The notes beneath the pieces were generated by a model. That model did no database searches and was not told where the DNA came from. It worked only from the letters and a program-made list of their open reading frames with translations. From Terrimesophilobacter sp039923755 (lineage in GTDB: Bacteria; Actinomycetota; Actinomycetes; Actinomycetales; Microbacteriaceae), in the NCBI GenBank assembly GCA_039923755.1, contig JBDTCD010000070.1, positions 1 through 10,643 of the forward strand: DNA of 10,643 nt, written 5' to 3'. Below are positions 1-6,457 of this stretch, piece by piece (the first letter of the stretch is position 1; every line of letters starts with the position of its first letter). The translations under genes were made by a program, and so were the position numbers.

Positions 1-632
1 CAGCCCACGGTGGGCTCGCCATAAACGCTTACGAGGTAACTCCGGGCAGCCTTCCGGGCCTCTGAAATATAGGCGCCGTCCCCGGAGGAGGAGAAGGCGA
101 ATGCGCGGGCGAGGAGGCCGTCCACGAGTGTGAAAACCACTTCGAGATGGAATGCGAGTTCGTCACCCCCCGGCAATCCATGGCGGGTCACGAGGATGGG
201 AGCGATGTGTGCCGCGACGCGGCTGCTTCCGGTCCGGCCGCTCTCGCGTGGGCGGAGATCCAACACATCGCCGAACCGCACGGCCGCGAATGCCGGCTCG
301 TGAGCGAAAGCACCCACCGCGTCATCGATGAGCGCGTCAAACGTGCTCCACCAGTCCGTGTGACCCCTCTCGGCAAGGGTCGACGTGATCCGTTCGGTGA
401 ATCGGTCAATTGCCCTGGATGCAACGCTCTCGAGGACGGCGATGCGGTCAGGAAAGTAGCGGTACACAGTTCCGATGGATGCCCCTGCCCGGTCAGCGAC
501 CATGGCCGTGGTGAGGCGCTCGTAACCGACATCGTCGATTGCTGCGGCTGCCGCATCAAGCAGGCTTGACAGTCGCGCTGTACTGCGCGCCTGCACGGGC
601 TCATTTCGAAGAAGTGCTGTTGGTCCGGACAC
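1..632 (-). CDS. TetR/AcrR-family transcriptional regulator (C-terminus cut by window edge)
   Basis: A DNA-binding repressor of the TetR family, identified by its N-terminal helix-turn-helix domain. Reading leftward from 632, residues 20-63 carry the family pattern: R-L-S-S-L-L-D-A-A, then an LTT-AMVADRAGAS-IGTVYRYF helix-turn-helix (about residues 40-60). The rest is a helical ligand-binding and dimerisation domain with no recognisable ligand signature. The reading frame is still open at base 1 after 210 codons, near the usual 190-220 residues, so little should be missing. I chose the GTG at 632 because GGAAG lies 6 bases before it; a second GTG (13th codon) is possible, and the frame has no stop just upstream. 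The gene is divergent from the App1-like phosphatase, and TetR regulators often repress themselves and the divergent neighbour. Candidate operators are at 702-722 and 777-796. The family call is firm; the target and ligand are unknown. Confidence 0.88.
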   Translation of the reverse strand, partial: MSGPTALLRNEPVQARSTARLSSLLDAAAAAIDDVGYERLTTAMVADRAGASIGTVYRYFPDRIAVLESVASRAIDRFTERITSTLAERGHTDWWSTFDALIDDAVGAFAHEPAFAAVRFGDVLDLRPRESGRTGSSRVAAHIAPILVTRHGLPGGDELAFHLEVVFTLVDGLLARAFAFSSSGDGAYISEARKAARSYLVSVYGEPTVG

Positions 633-701
633 TGCTGACTTCCCATCGTGGTTGAGCCCTGATGCAAAGTGAAGCTCTGCATGGGGTGGGAAAATTGTAA
701 C

Positions 702-722
702 GTGCCCCCGCCGCGGGGGCAC
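702..722. promoter_or_regulatory. Perfect 9-bp GC-rich inverted repeat upstream of the TetR gene
   Basis: GTGCCCCCG (702-710) and CGGGGGCAC (714-722) are perfect reverse complements around a 3-base loop, in the noncoding gap between the divergent TetR and phosphatase genes. As RNA on either strand it would fold into a very stable hairpin. No T-run follows on the + strand; on the - strand a mixed T-rich stretch (GTTACAATTTT) follows. It could be a protein-binding palindrome, or an attenuator in the TetR leader. The role is inferred from position only. Confidence 0.5.
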
Positions 723-776
723 CGATATGCGAGAAGGATTCGGCCAATACACGGGTTTTTCTCAGTGTCACTTTTT

Positions 777-796
777 CTGGCGACAGGATTCGCCAG
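777..796. promoter_or_regulatory. Candidate operator: 7-6-7 inverted repeat (CTGGCGA-N6-TCGCCAG)
   Basis: CTGGCGA (777-783) and TCGCCAG (790-796) form a perfect inverted repeat with a 6-base spacer, 20 bp in all. It ends 31 bases before the start of the App1-like phosphatase and lies in the gap shared with the divergent TetR gene. Length, symmetry and position are typical of a TetR-family operator. Which protein binds it is an inference. Confidence 0.45.
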
Positions 797-827
797 TGAA
801 ACCCTCGGTCCATGAAAGACTTGATCC

Positions 828-1874
828 ATGACCGGGCCCGCGACGCAGTCCGACGCCAGCGATTCAGGCGCACCGGTTACTCGACTCGCCGCACGACTTG
901 AAGACCGTTTCCATCGATTCCGGGAAAGGCATGCTCGCCGCCGAGGGCTGACCCCGATCGTCATCCCCTACGCGGGCTACGGTTCGACGCAGTGGGTTCG
1001 TGTTCTTTCGCGCGTTCTCCTCGCTCGGCCAGGAACCGTAGACGAGATCCGGTATAAGAAGATTCGAGGATGGCGAAGCTTCACGAGCGTGCCGGTAGGA
1101 GACAGCGTCGTCTTCGTGGGTGTAGCTGGAGTGGAGCACACCGTGACCGCCGACCGCGGTGGGGTCGTCGACGATGTGATCGAAGTATCCCTCGCACCCG
1201 GCTGGCACACCATCACCATGCGGACAGCGGATTCTGAGCGTGTCGAGGCTCCGGTATTCATCGTTGACCCGAAGGCAACTATCGGCCTCATCTCCGACGT
1301 CGATGACACCGTTATGGTGACGGCGCTCCCGCGACCATTTCTTGCCGCGTGGAACACTTTCGTCCTTGATGAACACGCTCGAACGCCGGTGGCCGGCATG
1401 GCGGTATTGTTCGAGAAGCTCGTGAGGGACCATCCCGGTTCGCCCGTCATCTACCTCTCCACCGGCGCGTGGAACGTGGCACCCACTCTCACGCGGTTCC
1501 TCTCACGTCATCTTTACCCGGCCGGGACGCTCCTGCTGACGGACTGGGGGCCAACCCACGATCGGTGGTTCCGGAGCGGTCGAGCCCACAAGGAAGAGAG
1601 TCTTCTGCGGCTGGCGGGTGAGTTTCCCGATCTCAAGTGGATTCTCGTCGGCGACGACGGGCAGCATGACGAGGACCTCTACCGAACCTTCGCGTTGACT
1701 CACCCGAATCGTGTCGCGGCGATCGCTATCCGTCAATTGTCTGGCGGCGAGGCTGTGCTCGCCGGTGGACGTTCCCGCCCCGAACCACACGTGGGCGATG
1801 ATCCCACGCCGTGGGTTCGGGCTGAAGACGGTGCCGGACTTGCGGACGAGCTGAGCCGGTTGGGTCTTCTCTGA
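828..1874 (+). CDS. App1-like (DUF2183) HAD-superfamily phosphatase
   Basis: A 348-residue protein of the App1/DUF2183 family. Yeast App1 is an Mg-dependent phosphatidate phosphatase of the HAD superfamily; the substrate of bacterial members is not established. The HAD motifs are visible: DVDDT at residues 157-161 (nucleophile and acid/base Asp), YLSTG at 209-213 (motif II), a conserved Lys at 255 in RAHKEESL (motif III), and GDDGQHD at 275-281 (metal-binding motif IV). Residues 1-150 form a beta-rich N-terminal region (VIPYAGYGST, then VFVGVAGVEHTV) usual in this family. There is no signal peptide or membrane helix, so it is probably cytoplasmic and may act at the membrane surface. The ATG at 828 has no convincing ribosome binding site; AAGACT lies 6 bases upstream, a partial match to the leaderless arrangement seen elsewhere here. 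It is divergent from a TetR gene, the likely regulator. Family confidence is high, substrate unknown. Confidence 0.9.
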   Translation: MTGPATQSDASDSGAPVTRLAARLEDRFHRFRERHARRRGLTPIVIPYAGYGSTQWVRVLSRVLLARPGTVDEIRYKKIRGWRSFTSVPVGDSVVFVGVAGVEHTVTADRGGVVDDVIEVSLAPGWHTITMRTADSERVEAPVFIVDPKATIGLISDVDDTVMVTALPRPFLAAWNTFVLDEHARTPVAGMAVLFEKLVRDHPGSPVIYLSTGAWNVAPTLTRFLSRHLYPAGTLLLTDWGPTHDRWFRSGRAHKEESLLRLAGEFPDLKWILVGDDGQHDEDLYRTFALTHPNRVAAIAIRQLSGGEAVLAGGRSRPEPHVGDDPTPWVRAEDGAGLADELSRLGLL

Positions 1875-1950
1875 ACTCGGTGTGCACTAGCGTTGATTGT
1901 CGTTGCTGACCTTGCCGGGTGTGGACTCGGAACAATTCCCGGGAGACACC

Positions 1951-2706
1951 TTGATTGAACGCGGCCCACTGGTGCGGCATGAGCCCGCTGTCCGTTCGCT
2001 CGTCGTCAGTCGCACGGCAAACCCATCGCCCGGATTCCGCAGGCTGACCTTCACTGGCGTCGAACTGGATGGGTTTTCGAGCCTGGGCGCGACCGACCAC
2101 GTCAAGGTGATCCTGAACGGCGACGTGCGCCGGGATTTCACCCCGCGCGCCTTCCGCGCCGCTGACGGTGAAAACCCCGCGGAACTGGACATCGATTTCT
2201 TCGTACACGGCGAGGGTGTCGCCGCGAGGTCGGCCGCATCTATCGTCACCGGCGACACAATGACGATCGGCGGTCCACGCGGTTCGCATCTTCCACCGAA
2301 GGGTGCACGGCGCATCGTGCTGGGTGCCGATGAATCGGCGCTCCCCGCGCTCGCCCGATGGATAGAACTGATACCCGAGGGCGTGGAGATCCTCAGTTTC
2401 GTCGAACTGGATAACCCGTCGGATGCCGCCTACCTCGACCCTGACCATGTGCACAGGGCGCGGGTTGTCTGGCTTGAGAAGTCCGAGGGTGTCCTCGAAC
2501 GCGCCATCCGCGGCGTTGGGCCTATCGGTGATGACACTTTCGTGTGGATCGCGGGTGAAGCAACAACGCTTATCCCGATCAGACGCTATCTTCGCCGCGA
2601 GCTGGGACTGCCCGTCGCTCAAGTCGAGATCGACGGTTACTGGAAGCGCGGCGAGTCTGGCCGCGATCATCACGCCCCCGTCGACCCGACCGATCCGGAC
2701 GACTAA
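1951..2706 (+). CDS. Siderophore-interacting protein (FAD-dependent ferric-siderophore reductase)
   Basis: SIP-family flavoprotein, about 251 residues. Such proteins use FAD and NAD(P)H to reduce ferric siderophores in the cytoplasm and so release iron. Visible marks: an N-terminal ferredoxin-reductase-like beta barrel (FRRLTFTGVEL), an RDFTPR box at residues 61-66 matching the family RxYTxR flavin-binding motif, LGADESALPALARWIE in the nucleotide-binding domain, and the C-terminal family signature WIAGEA (199-204) ... GYWKRGE (229-235). The open frame extends back to a TTG at 1897 and includes a GTG at 1921, but neither has a ribosome binding site. The TTG at 1951 has GGGAG 5 bases upstream and gives an N-terminus like other members, so I prefer it. 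It follows the phosphatase on the same strand after a 76-base gap. No siderophore biosynthesis or uptake gene is in view, and I see no clear iron-repressor box upstream. Confidence 0.92.
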   Translation: MIERGPLVRHEPAVRSLVVSRTANPSPGFRRLTFTGVELDGFSSLGATDHVKVILNGDVRRDFTPRAFRAADGENPAELDIDFFVHGEGVAARSAASIVTGDTMTIGGPRGSHLPPKGARRIVLGADESALPALARWIELIPEGVEILSFVELDNPSDAAYLDPDHVHRARVVWLEKSEGVLERAIRGVGPIGDDTFVWIAGEATTLIPIRRYLRRELGLPVAQVEIDGYWKRGESGRDHHAPVDPTDPDD

Positions 2707-2755
2707 GGTCGCGTGAAGGCCGACCGTTCACGTCGAACCAGCTCTTAACGAGCCA

Positions 2756-2795
2756 GGCGCCCCCGACAAAGTCGAAGGCGCCCGCCCGAAACGGG
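2756..2795. terminator. Hairpin cluster between convergent genes, possible bidirectional terminator
   Basis: GGCGCCCCCGAC (2756-2767) pairs with GTCGAAGGCGCC (2771-2782) around an AAA loop, with two internal mismatches. A second small stem, CCCG-AAA-CGGG (2785-2795), follows directly. The position, between the ends of the siderophore-interacting protein gene (+) and the small membrane protein gene (-), suits a shared terminator. There is no strong T-tract on either strand, so intrinsic termination is only likely, not certain. Confidence 0.45.
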
Positions 2796-2805
2796 TAATC
2801 GAGGC

Positions 2806-2970
2806 CTAGACGCTCCGACGTCCCGTGATAACCCTGGCGAGGAATACGATCACCGCGATAATGGCGAGAACGACACCTACCCACAGAAGGAAGCTCAGTG
2901 ATGATACAAATCCTCCGGTGATAAGAAGCACAATGGCAACAATGGCAACAATGGCAAGTAGCAGATTCAT
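2806..2970 (-). CDS. Small two-helix hydrophobic membrane protein
   Basis: A 54-residue protein that is almost entirely hydrophobic. Residues 1-19 (MNLLLAIVAIVAIVLLITG) form one membrane helix, a short GGFVSS turn follows, and residues 25-46 form a second helix ending in a basic tail, GRRSV. Such small helical-hairpin proteins of unknown role are common in actinobacteria. The start is supported by GGAGT 6 bases before the ATG. Its N-terminal helix is encoded by three exact copies of a 9-bp unit (2931-2957). It lies downstream of the glucose-6-phosphate dehydrogenase gene on the same strand with an 83-base gap that contains TAAC-N5-GTTA (2997-3009), so it may have its own promoter. The length and clean start, binding site and stop argue that it is real. 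I do not assign a function. Confidence 0.75.
   Translation of the reverse strand: MNLLLAIVAIVAIVLLITGGFVSSLSFLLWVGVVLAIIAVIVFLARVITGRRSV
2931..2957. repeat. Three exact tandem copies of a 9-bp unit inside the small membrane protein gene
   Basis: CAATGGCAA occurs three times in perfect tandem. On the coding (-) strand it reads as Ile/Val/Ala repeats (AIVAIVAIV) in the first membrane helix. The unit is a multiple of three, so gain or loss of a copy would change helix length by three residues without a frameshift. Confidence 0.9.
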
Positions 2971-3053
2971 GGTCTTACTCCATTTCTTTCCACCGATAAC
3001 CTACCGTTACATGGCCCCCAAACAGGTTACATTCAGCTACTCTACAGCTAACG

Positions 3054-4424
3054 CTAAGCTCGCCACGAGGCGGGACCCGTCGAACCCGCACGGTATTCAT
3101 CAAGTTTTACGGAGTCCTTCTTCCACGCGGTCAACACCGGTTCAACGATGCGCCAACATTCCTCGATCGCGTCCGCCCGCACCGAGAGCGTGGGGTCGTC
3201 GGACAGTAAGCCCGCGAGAACCTCGCCGTATGGACCCAGGTCGCCCGAAGCGAATTGGGCGTTCAACACCACCCGATCGAGTGTGAACGGGTCGCCCTGC
3301 CCATTGATGTTCAAGTCGAGATTGATGTCGTCCGGGCTCAGGGAGATCCGCAGGGCGGCAGGTCCCGGCTTACCGGTCAAGCCCTTCGGCACGTGCGGAA
3401 CATCCTTGAACGTCACAATAATTTCCTTGCGGCTGTCGGAAAGCGCCTTACCCGATCGCAGGAGGAACGGGATGCCAGCCCACCTCCAGTTGTCGATTCC
3501 GAGGGTGATCTCTGCGAGAGTTTCCGTCTTGTTCTTCGGATCGACCCCGGGCTCTTTGGCGTATGAAGGGATCTTCCGACGCCCAACGGATCCCGCGCTG
3601 TAACGAGCCCGACGGCTTGATGCAGAGGCATTACCGTCAAAGACCCGAGTGGCGCGAAGCACCTGAGCCATGGCGCCACGTAAGTCATCGGCGTCAAGAC
3701 TCGATGGCGGCTCCATGGCGACGAGCGCCATGACCAGGAGCAAGTGGCTCTGGATCATATCAACGAGCGCCCCTGCCCGGTCGTAGTATCCCGCGCGACC
3801 CTCGAGGGCGAGTTGCTCGTCGAACACGATCTCCACGCTCGCAATATTCTGGGCGTTCCAGACCGGTTCGAAAAGGCGATTGGCGAATCTCAGGCCGAGC
3901 AGGTTGAGTACGGTCGACTTTCCCAGGAAGTGATCGATGCGGTGAATGTGATGCTCCGGAATGAGCTTTACGAGCCTACGATTCAACGCCGTGGCGCTGC
4001 GCAAATCTGTTCCAAACGGCTTCTCAAGGCCGAATACGGTGCCTTTGGGGAGTGGAACCTTGGCCAGGGCGTCCACGGCCGCCTCCGTGACCCTGGGAGG
4101 CAACGCGAAATAGATTGCCGGTGATCCCGTGCACGACTTGAGGATGCTGGTGAGGTCGTCGACGCTCGTCACGTCAGCTTTGCGGTATTCGGAACGCTCG
4201 GCCACCGCCCGCGCCGCACGGCCGTTGGCGCCACCTGCCGCAAAGGATTTCAGAACGCGCGCCCGCCACGACGCGGTCGACATCGACTCCTGCCCGACTC
4301 CGATAACTGTGAGACCGCTCGCGCGGCCACTGTCGATCAGTTGTCCGAGTCCCGGGAGAAGTAGCCGTTTCGTGAGGTCACCGCTGGCTCCGAATATGAC
4401 GAGAGTTCCAATTCCGTTGGACAT
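3054..4424 (-). CDS. zwf: Glucose-6-phosphate dehydrogenase
   Basis: Oxidises glucose 6-phosphate to 6-phosphogluconolactone with NAD(P)+, the first step of the oxidative pentose phosphate pathway, in the cytoplasm. The protein is 456 residues, a little shorter than the usual 480-510. Marks: GASGDLTKR at residues 12-20 (dinucleotide-binding loop), EKPFG at 134-138, the active-site signature HRIDHFLGK at 161-169 (catalytic His165 and Lys169), GRAGYYDRAGALVDMIQSHLL at about 209-229, and RSGK at 323-326 in the substrate-binding region. I start at the ATG at 4424; the open frame continues upstream to 4706 but that part overlaps the divergent GH15 gene and has no homology-like content. No ribosome binding site precedes the ATG; instead TACCCT sits 6 bases upstream, suggesting a leaderless mRNA. 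The usual neighbours opcA, tal, tkt and gnd are absent, so this may be a second, stand-alone paralogue. Confidence 0.95.
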   Translation of the reverse strand: MSNGIGTLVIFGASGDLTKRLLLPGLGQLIDSGRASGLTVIGVGQESMSTASWRARVLKSFAAGGANGRAARAVAERSEYRKADVTSVDDLTSILKSCTGSPAIYFALPPRVTEAAVDALAKVPLPKGTVFGLEKPFGTDLRSATALNRRLVKLIPEHHIHRIDHFLGKSTVLNLLGLRFANRLFEPVWNAQNIASVEIVFDEQLALEGRAGYYDRAGALVDMIQSHLLLVMALVAMEPPSSLDADDLRGAMAQVLRATRVFDGNASASSRRARYSAGSVGRRKIPSYAKEPGVDPKNKTETLAEITLGIDNWRWAGIPFLLRSGKALSDSRKEIIVTFKDVPHVPKGLTGKPGPAALRISLSPDDINLDLNINGQGDPFTLDRVVLNAQFASGDLGPYGEVLAGLLSDDPTLSVRADAIEECWRIVEPVLTAWKKDSVKLDEYRAGSTGPASWRA

Positions 4425-4465
4425 GAGCCAAGGGTAGACCCGGTTTCCGGTGCCAAGATGGGATG
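4425..4465. promoter_or_regulatory. Overlapping divergent leaderless promoters between zwf and GH15 gene
   Basis: The gap between the two start codons is 41 bp. On the - strand TACCCT (4436-4431) lies 6 bases before the zwf ATG. On the + strand CAAGAT (4454-4459) lies 6 bases before the ATG at 4466. The hexamers are separated by exactly 17 bp, so each occupies the -35 position of the opposite promoter. Neither gene has a ribosome binding site. TACCCT fits the actinobacterial TANNNT -10 well; CAAGAT only at the A and final T. Transcription starting at the first base of each ATG is an inference. Confidence 0.5.
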
Positions 4466-6250
4466 ATGCCACTGCATATCGAGGATTACGCGATGATCGG
4501 CGACTGCCACACCGCGGCCATGGTCGGTAACGACGGCAGCATTGACTGGCTGTGTTTTCCGCGATTCGACTCTGCATCCACCTTCGGCGCACTTCTCGGC
4601 ACCGAGGATCACGGTCGCTGGCTACTTGCACCCACCGATGAGCGAACCACCAGCACCCGCCGTTACGCCGGCAACACCTTAACTCTCGTGACAACGTGGA
4701 CGACACCCGACGGCGTGGTTGAGGTCACCGATCTCATGCCGCACGGGGACCGCCGGGCCGATCTCGTCCGCCAGATCCGCGGAATCCGGGGCACGGTTCA
4801 GATGCACCAGGAACTGCGGTTCCGGTTCGGATATGCGGACGCGATACCGTGGGTGAGACAGGTTCCCGACGGCGTGCATCATGCCCTCGTCGCTGTGGCT
4901 GGCCCCGATGCCGTCGTGGTCCGGGGGGCGAAACTCATTCCTTCCGGCAATTCCCACGTTTCCGACTTCACCGTCGGTGCGGGCGATACGGTGGGCATCT
5001 CCATGACCTGGTACCCGTCCCACCGGACAGTCCCGCGCCCATACGACATCCGTAGAGCCATCCGCAAGACCGACAGGTGGTGGAACACGTGGCTTTCCGC
5101 GAGCAACGTTGCTGAGGGCCCCTATCGTGAGGAGATCATCAGGTCTCTCCTTATTCTGCGCGCTCTCACACACGAGGACACGGGAGGCATCGTCGCCGCC
5201 GCGACCACGAGTCTCCCCGAACAATGGGGCGGAGTGCGCAACTGGGACTATCGATTCGTCTGGTTGCGGGATGCGTCGGCTACGCTGCAAGTGCTCGTGA
5301 GCCAGGGATTCCGCTCCGAGGCTCGAAGCTGGCGGAATTGGCTCCTGCGCGCTATCGCCGGAGACCCGGCCGACATCCAAATCATGTACGGGCTCAGCGG
5401 CGAACGCGAACTCACCGAACTCACCGTGGATAGCCTTCCTGGCTATGACGGCGCAGCGCCGGTGCGCAAAGGGAACGGCGCATTCACTCAGTATCAGGGA
5501 GACATTTTCGGCGAAACGATGTTGGCGTTGCAGACGGCGCGGGAGGTGGGCGCGAAGGAAGACAAGTTCTCGTGGCCGCTTCAACAGGCACTGCTGTCGT
5601 TCGTTCACGACAACTGGGACCGCGAGGATCACGGCATGTGGGAGATGCGCGGCCCAACCCGCAACTTCACCCACTCGCGGGCGATGCTGTGGGCGGCGCT
5701 CGACTGCGGTGTGCGTGCGGTTCGGAAACATGGGTTGGACGGCCCGGCCGACGAATGGGAGAAACTTCGCGACCACATCCGGGACGACATCGAAAAAAAC
5801 GGGTTCGACCACAAGCGCAACACCTACACGCAGTATTACGGAAGCACCCACGTTGATGCGACACTGCTGCAGCTTGCGCAGATAGGTTACCTGGATTACA
5901 CCGACCCCCGGATGCTGGGAACGGTCGCCGCGCTCGAGGAGGAACTCCTCCATGACGGCCTCCTCCTTCGCTACCGCACAGAGCACAGCGACGACAATCT
6001 TCCCGTGGGAGAACACCCGTTCCTCGCCTGCTCCTTCTGGCTCGTGGAGCAATACGCGAAGAGCGGGCGCTTGGCAGATGCGGTTTCACTCATGGATAGG
6101 CTCGTCAGCTTCTGCAATGACGTGGGCATGCTCTCGGAGGAATACGACACCGAACAGGGACGTCACGTGGGCAATACACCACAGGCGCTATCGCACCTTG
6201 CCCTTGTTCGCGCAGCCGACGCAATCAGATCAGCGCATTTCGCAGGGTAG
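4466..6250 (+). CDS. Glycoside hydrolase family 15 protein (trehalase/glucoamylase-like)
   Basis: A 594-residue GH15 enzyme. GH15 members are inverting exo-acting alpha-glucosidases; mycobacterial proteins of this architecture are trehalases, others act on malto-oligosaccharides, so trehalase is the best guess but not proven. The N-terminus (PLHIEDYAMIGDCHTAAMVG, then GSIDWLC) starts the N-terminal beta-sandwich domain, followed by an (alpha/alpha)6 barrel from about residue 210. Catalytic-site marks: NWDYRFVWLRDA at 259-270 (the Arg-Asp that binds the terminal glucose), WEMRG at 392-396 with Glu393 as likely general acid, and SEEYD at 557-561 with Glu558 or Glu559 as likely base, then GNTPQALSHLAL. 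There is no signal peptide, so it acts in the cytoplasm. Two ATGs are adjacent (4463, 4466); I choose 4466 because a -10-like hexamer sits 6 bases before it and homologues begin near here. It is divergent from zwf, suggesting that released glucose may enter the pentose phosphate route. Confidence 0.93.
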   Translation: MPLHIEDYAMIGDCHTAAMVGNDGSIDWLCFPRFDSASTFGALLGTEDHGRWLLAPTDERTTSTRRYAGNTLTLVTTWTTPDGVVEVTDLMPHGDRRADLVRQIRGIRGTVQMHQELRFRFGYADAIPWVRQVPDGVHHALVAVAGPDAVVVRGAKLIPSGNSHVSDFTVGAGDTVGISMTWYPSHRTVPRPYDIRRAIRKTDRWWNTWLSASNVAEGPYREEIIRSLLILRALTHEDTGGIVAAATTSLPEQWGGVRNWDYRFVWLRDASATLQVLVSQGFRSEARSWRNWLLRAIAGDPADIQIMYGLSGERELTELTVDSLPGYDGAAPVRKGNGAFTQYQGDIFGETMLALQTAREVGAKEDKFSWPLQQALLSFVHDNWDREDHGMWEMRGPTRNFTHSRAMLWAALDCGVRAVRKHGLDGPADEWEKLRDHIRDDIEKNGFDHKRNTYTQYYGSTHVDATLLQLAQIGYLDYTDPRMLGTVAALEEELLHDGLLLRYRTEHSDDNLPVGEHPFLACSFWLVEQYAKSGRLADAVSLMDRLVSFCNDVGMLSEEYDTEQGRHVGNTPQALSHLALVRAADAIRSAHFAG

Positions 6251-6327
6251 ATTCGGCATTGACGACGAAATCACGCGCGAATCCATAGAATACGCACGAT
6301 TATCGGGCCTTTTCTTCCATTCGGTGC

Positions 6328-6356
6328 TTGACCCCCATCCTGGGGTACGATACCGT
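6328..6356 (+). promoter_or_regulatory. Sigma-70-type promoter (TTGACC-N17-TACCGT)
   Basis: TTGACC (6328-6333) and TACCGT (6351-6356) are separated by 17 bp, the standard spacing for the housekeeping sigma factor, and TACCGT fits the TANNNT -10 pattern. It is the only promoter in the window with a near-consensus -35. It lies about 100 bases before the membrane protein start at 6458, giving a leader of about 95 bases. GGTA-CGA-TACC (6344-6354) and CCCCA-TCC-TGGGG (6333-6345) are small inverted repeats inside it that could bind a regulator. Confidence 0.55.
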
Positions 6357-6401
6357 TCAAATGCACGCCTGAAGGTCCCCCGTGATGTGATGATGTGTAC
6401 T

Positions 6402-6448
6402 GCTTCCGTTACCCGAGCGGAAGCGTTCCTTACTCCCCCGGAAGGAAC
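6402..6448 (+). promoter_or_regulatory. Two abutting stem-loops in the mRNA leader, the second covering the ribosome binding site
   Basis: GCTTCCG (6402-6408) pairs with CGGAAGC (6418-6424) around a 9-base loop. The next base starts a second stem: GTTCCTT (6425-6431) pairs with AAGGAAC (6442-6448) around a 10-base loop. AAGGA in the second stem is the best ribosome binding site for the ATG at 6458, 11 bases away, so folding would hide it. An alternative pairing of CCGG (6438-6441) with CCGG (6452-6455) would leave AAGGAAC in a loop. Post-transcriptional control is inferred; I do not recognise a known riboswitch. Confidence 0.45.
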
Positions 6449-6457
6449 AACCCGGCG

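Noticed and set aside
702..722. GC hairpin considered as a plain intrinsic terminator
   Set aside because: No gene ends nearby on either strand; both neighbours diverge from this region, and no clear T-run follows on the + strand.
188..964. A 258-codon - strand frame across the TetR gene and the intergenic region
   Set aside because: It is out of frame with the clear TetR helix-turn-helix reading, and its product has low-complexity Arg/Ser/Pro content without a family signature.
1726..2673. A 315-codon - strand frame opposite the siderophore-interacting protein gene
   Set aside because: The + strand gene shows clear flavin and C-terminal family signatures; the antisense frame has none.
2931..2957. 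Tandem repeat considered as a start of a CRISPR-like or minisatellite array
   Set aside because: Units are 9 bp with no spacers, only three copies, and wholly within a coding frame.
2980..3053. Stress sigma-factor promoter (GTTT ... GGTAG) before the small membrane protein
   Set aside because: GTTT and a GGTA-like element are present on the - strand but the spacing is short and the match to the -10 is partial, so I do not list it as a feature.
2825..3286. A + strand frame of 153 codons between the siderophore gene and the zwf region
   Set aside because: It is antisense to the small membrane protein and to the end of zwf and reads as Thr/Arg/Pro-rich shadow sequence.
4425..4706. N-terminal extension of zwf upstream of 4424
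   Set aside because: The added residues are Arg/Cys/Trp-rich, antisense to the GH15 N-terminus, and the dehydrogenase family begins a few residues before GASGDLTKR.
4679..6052. A long open frame (457 codons) on the - strand opposite the GH15 gene
   Set aside because: It mirrors the codon periodicity of GH15, which has intact catalytic motifs and full length; the antisense product has no recognisable family and is Arg/Pro/His-rich as shadow frames usually are.
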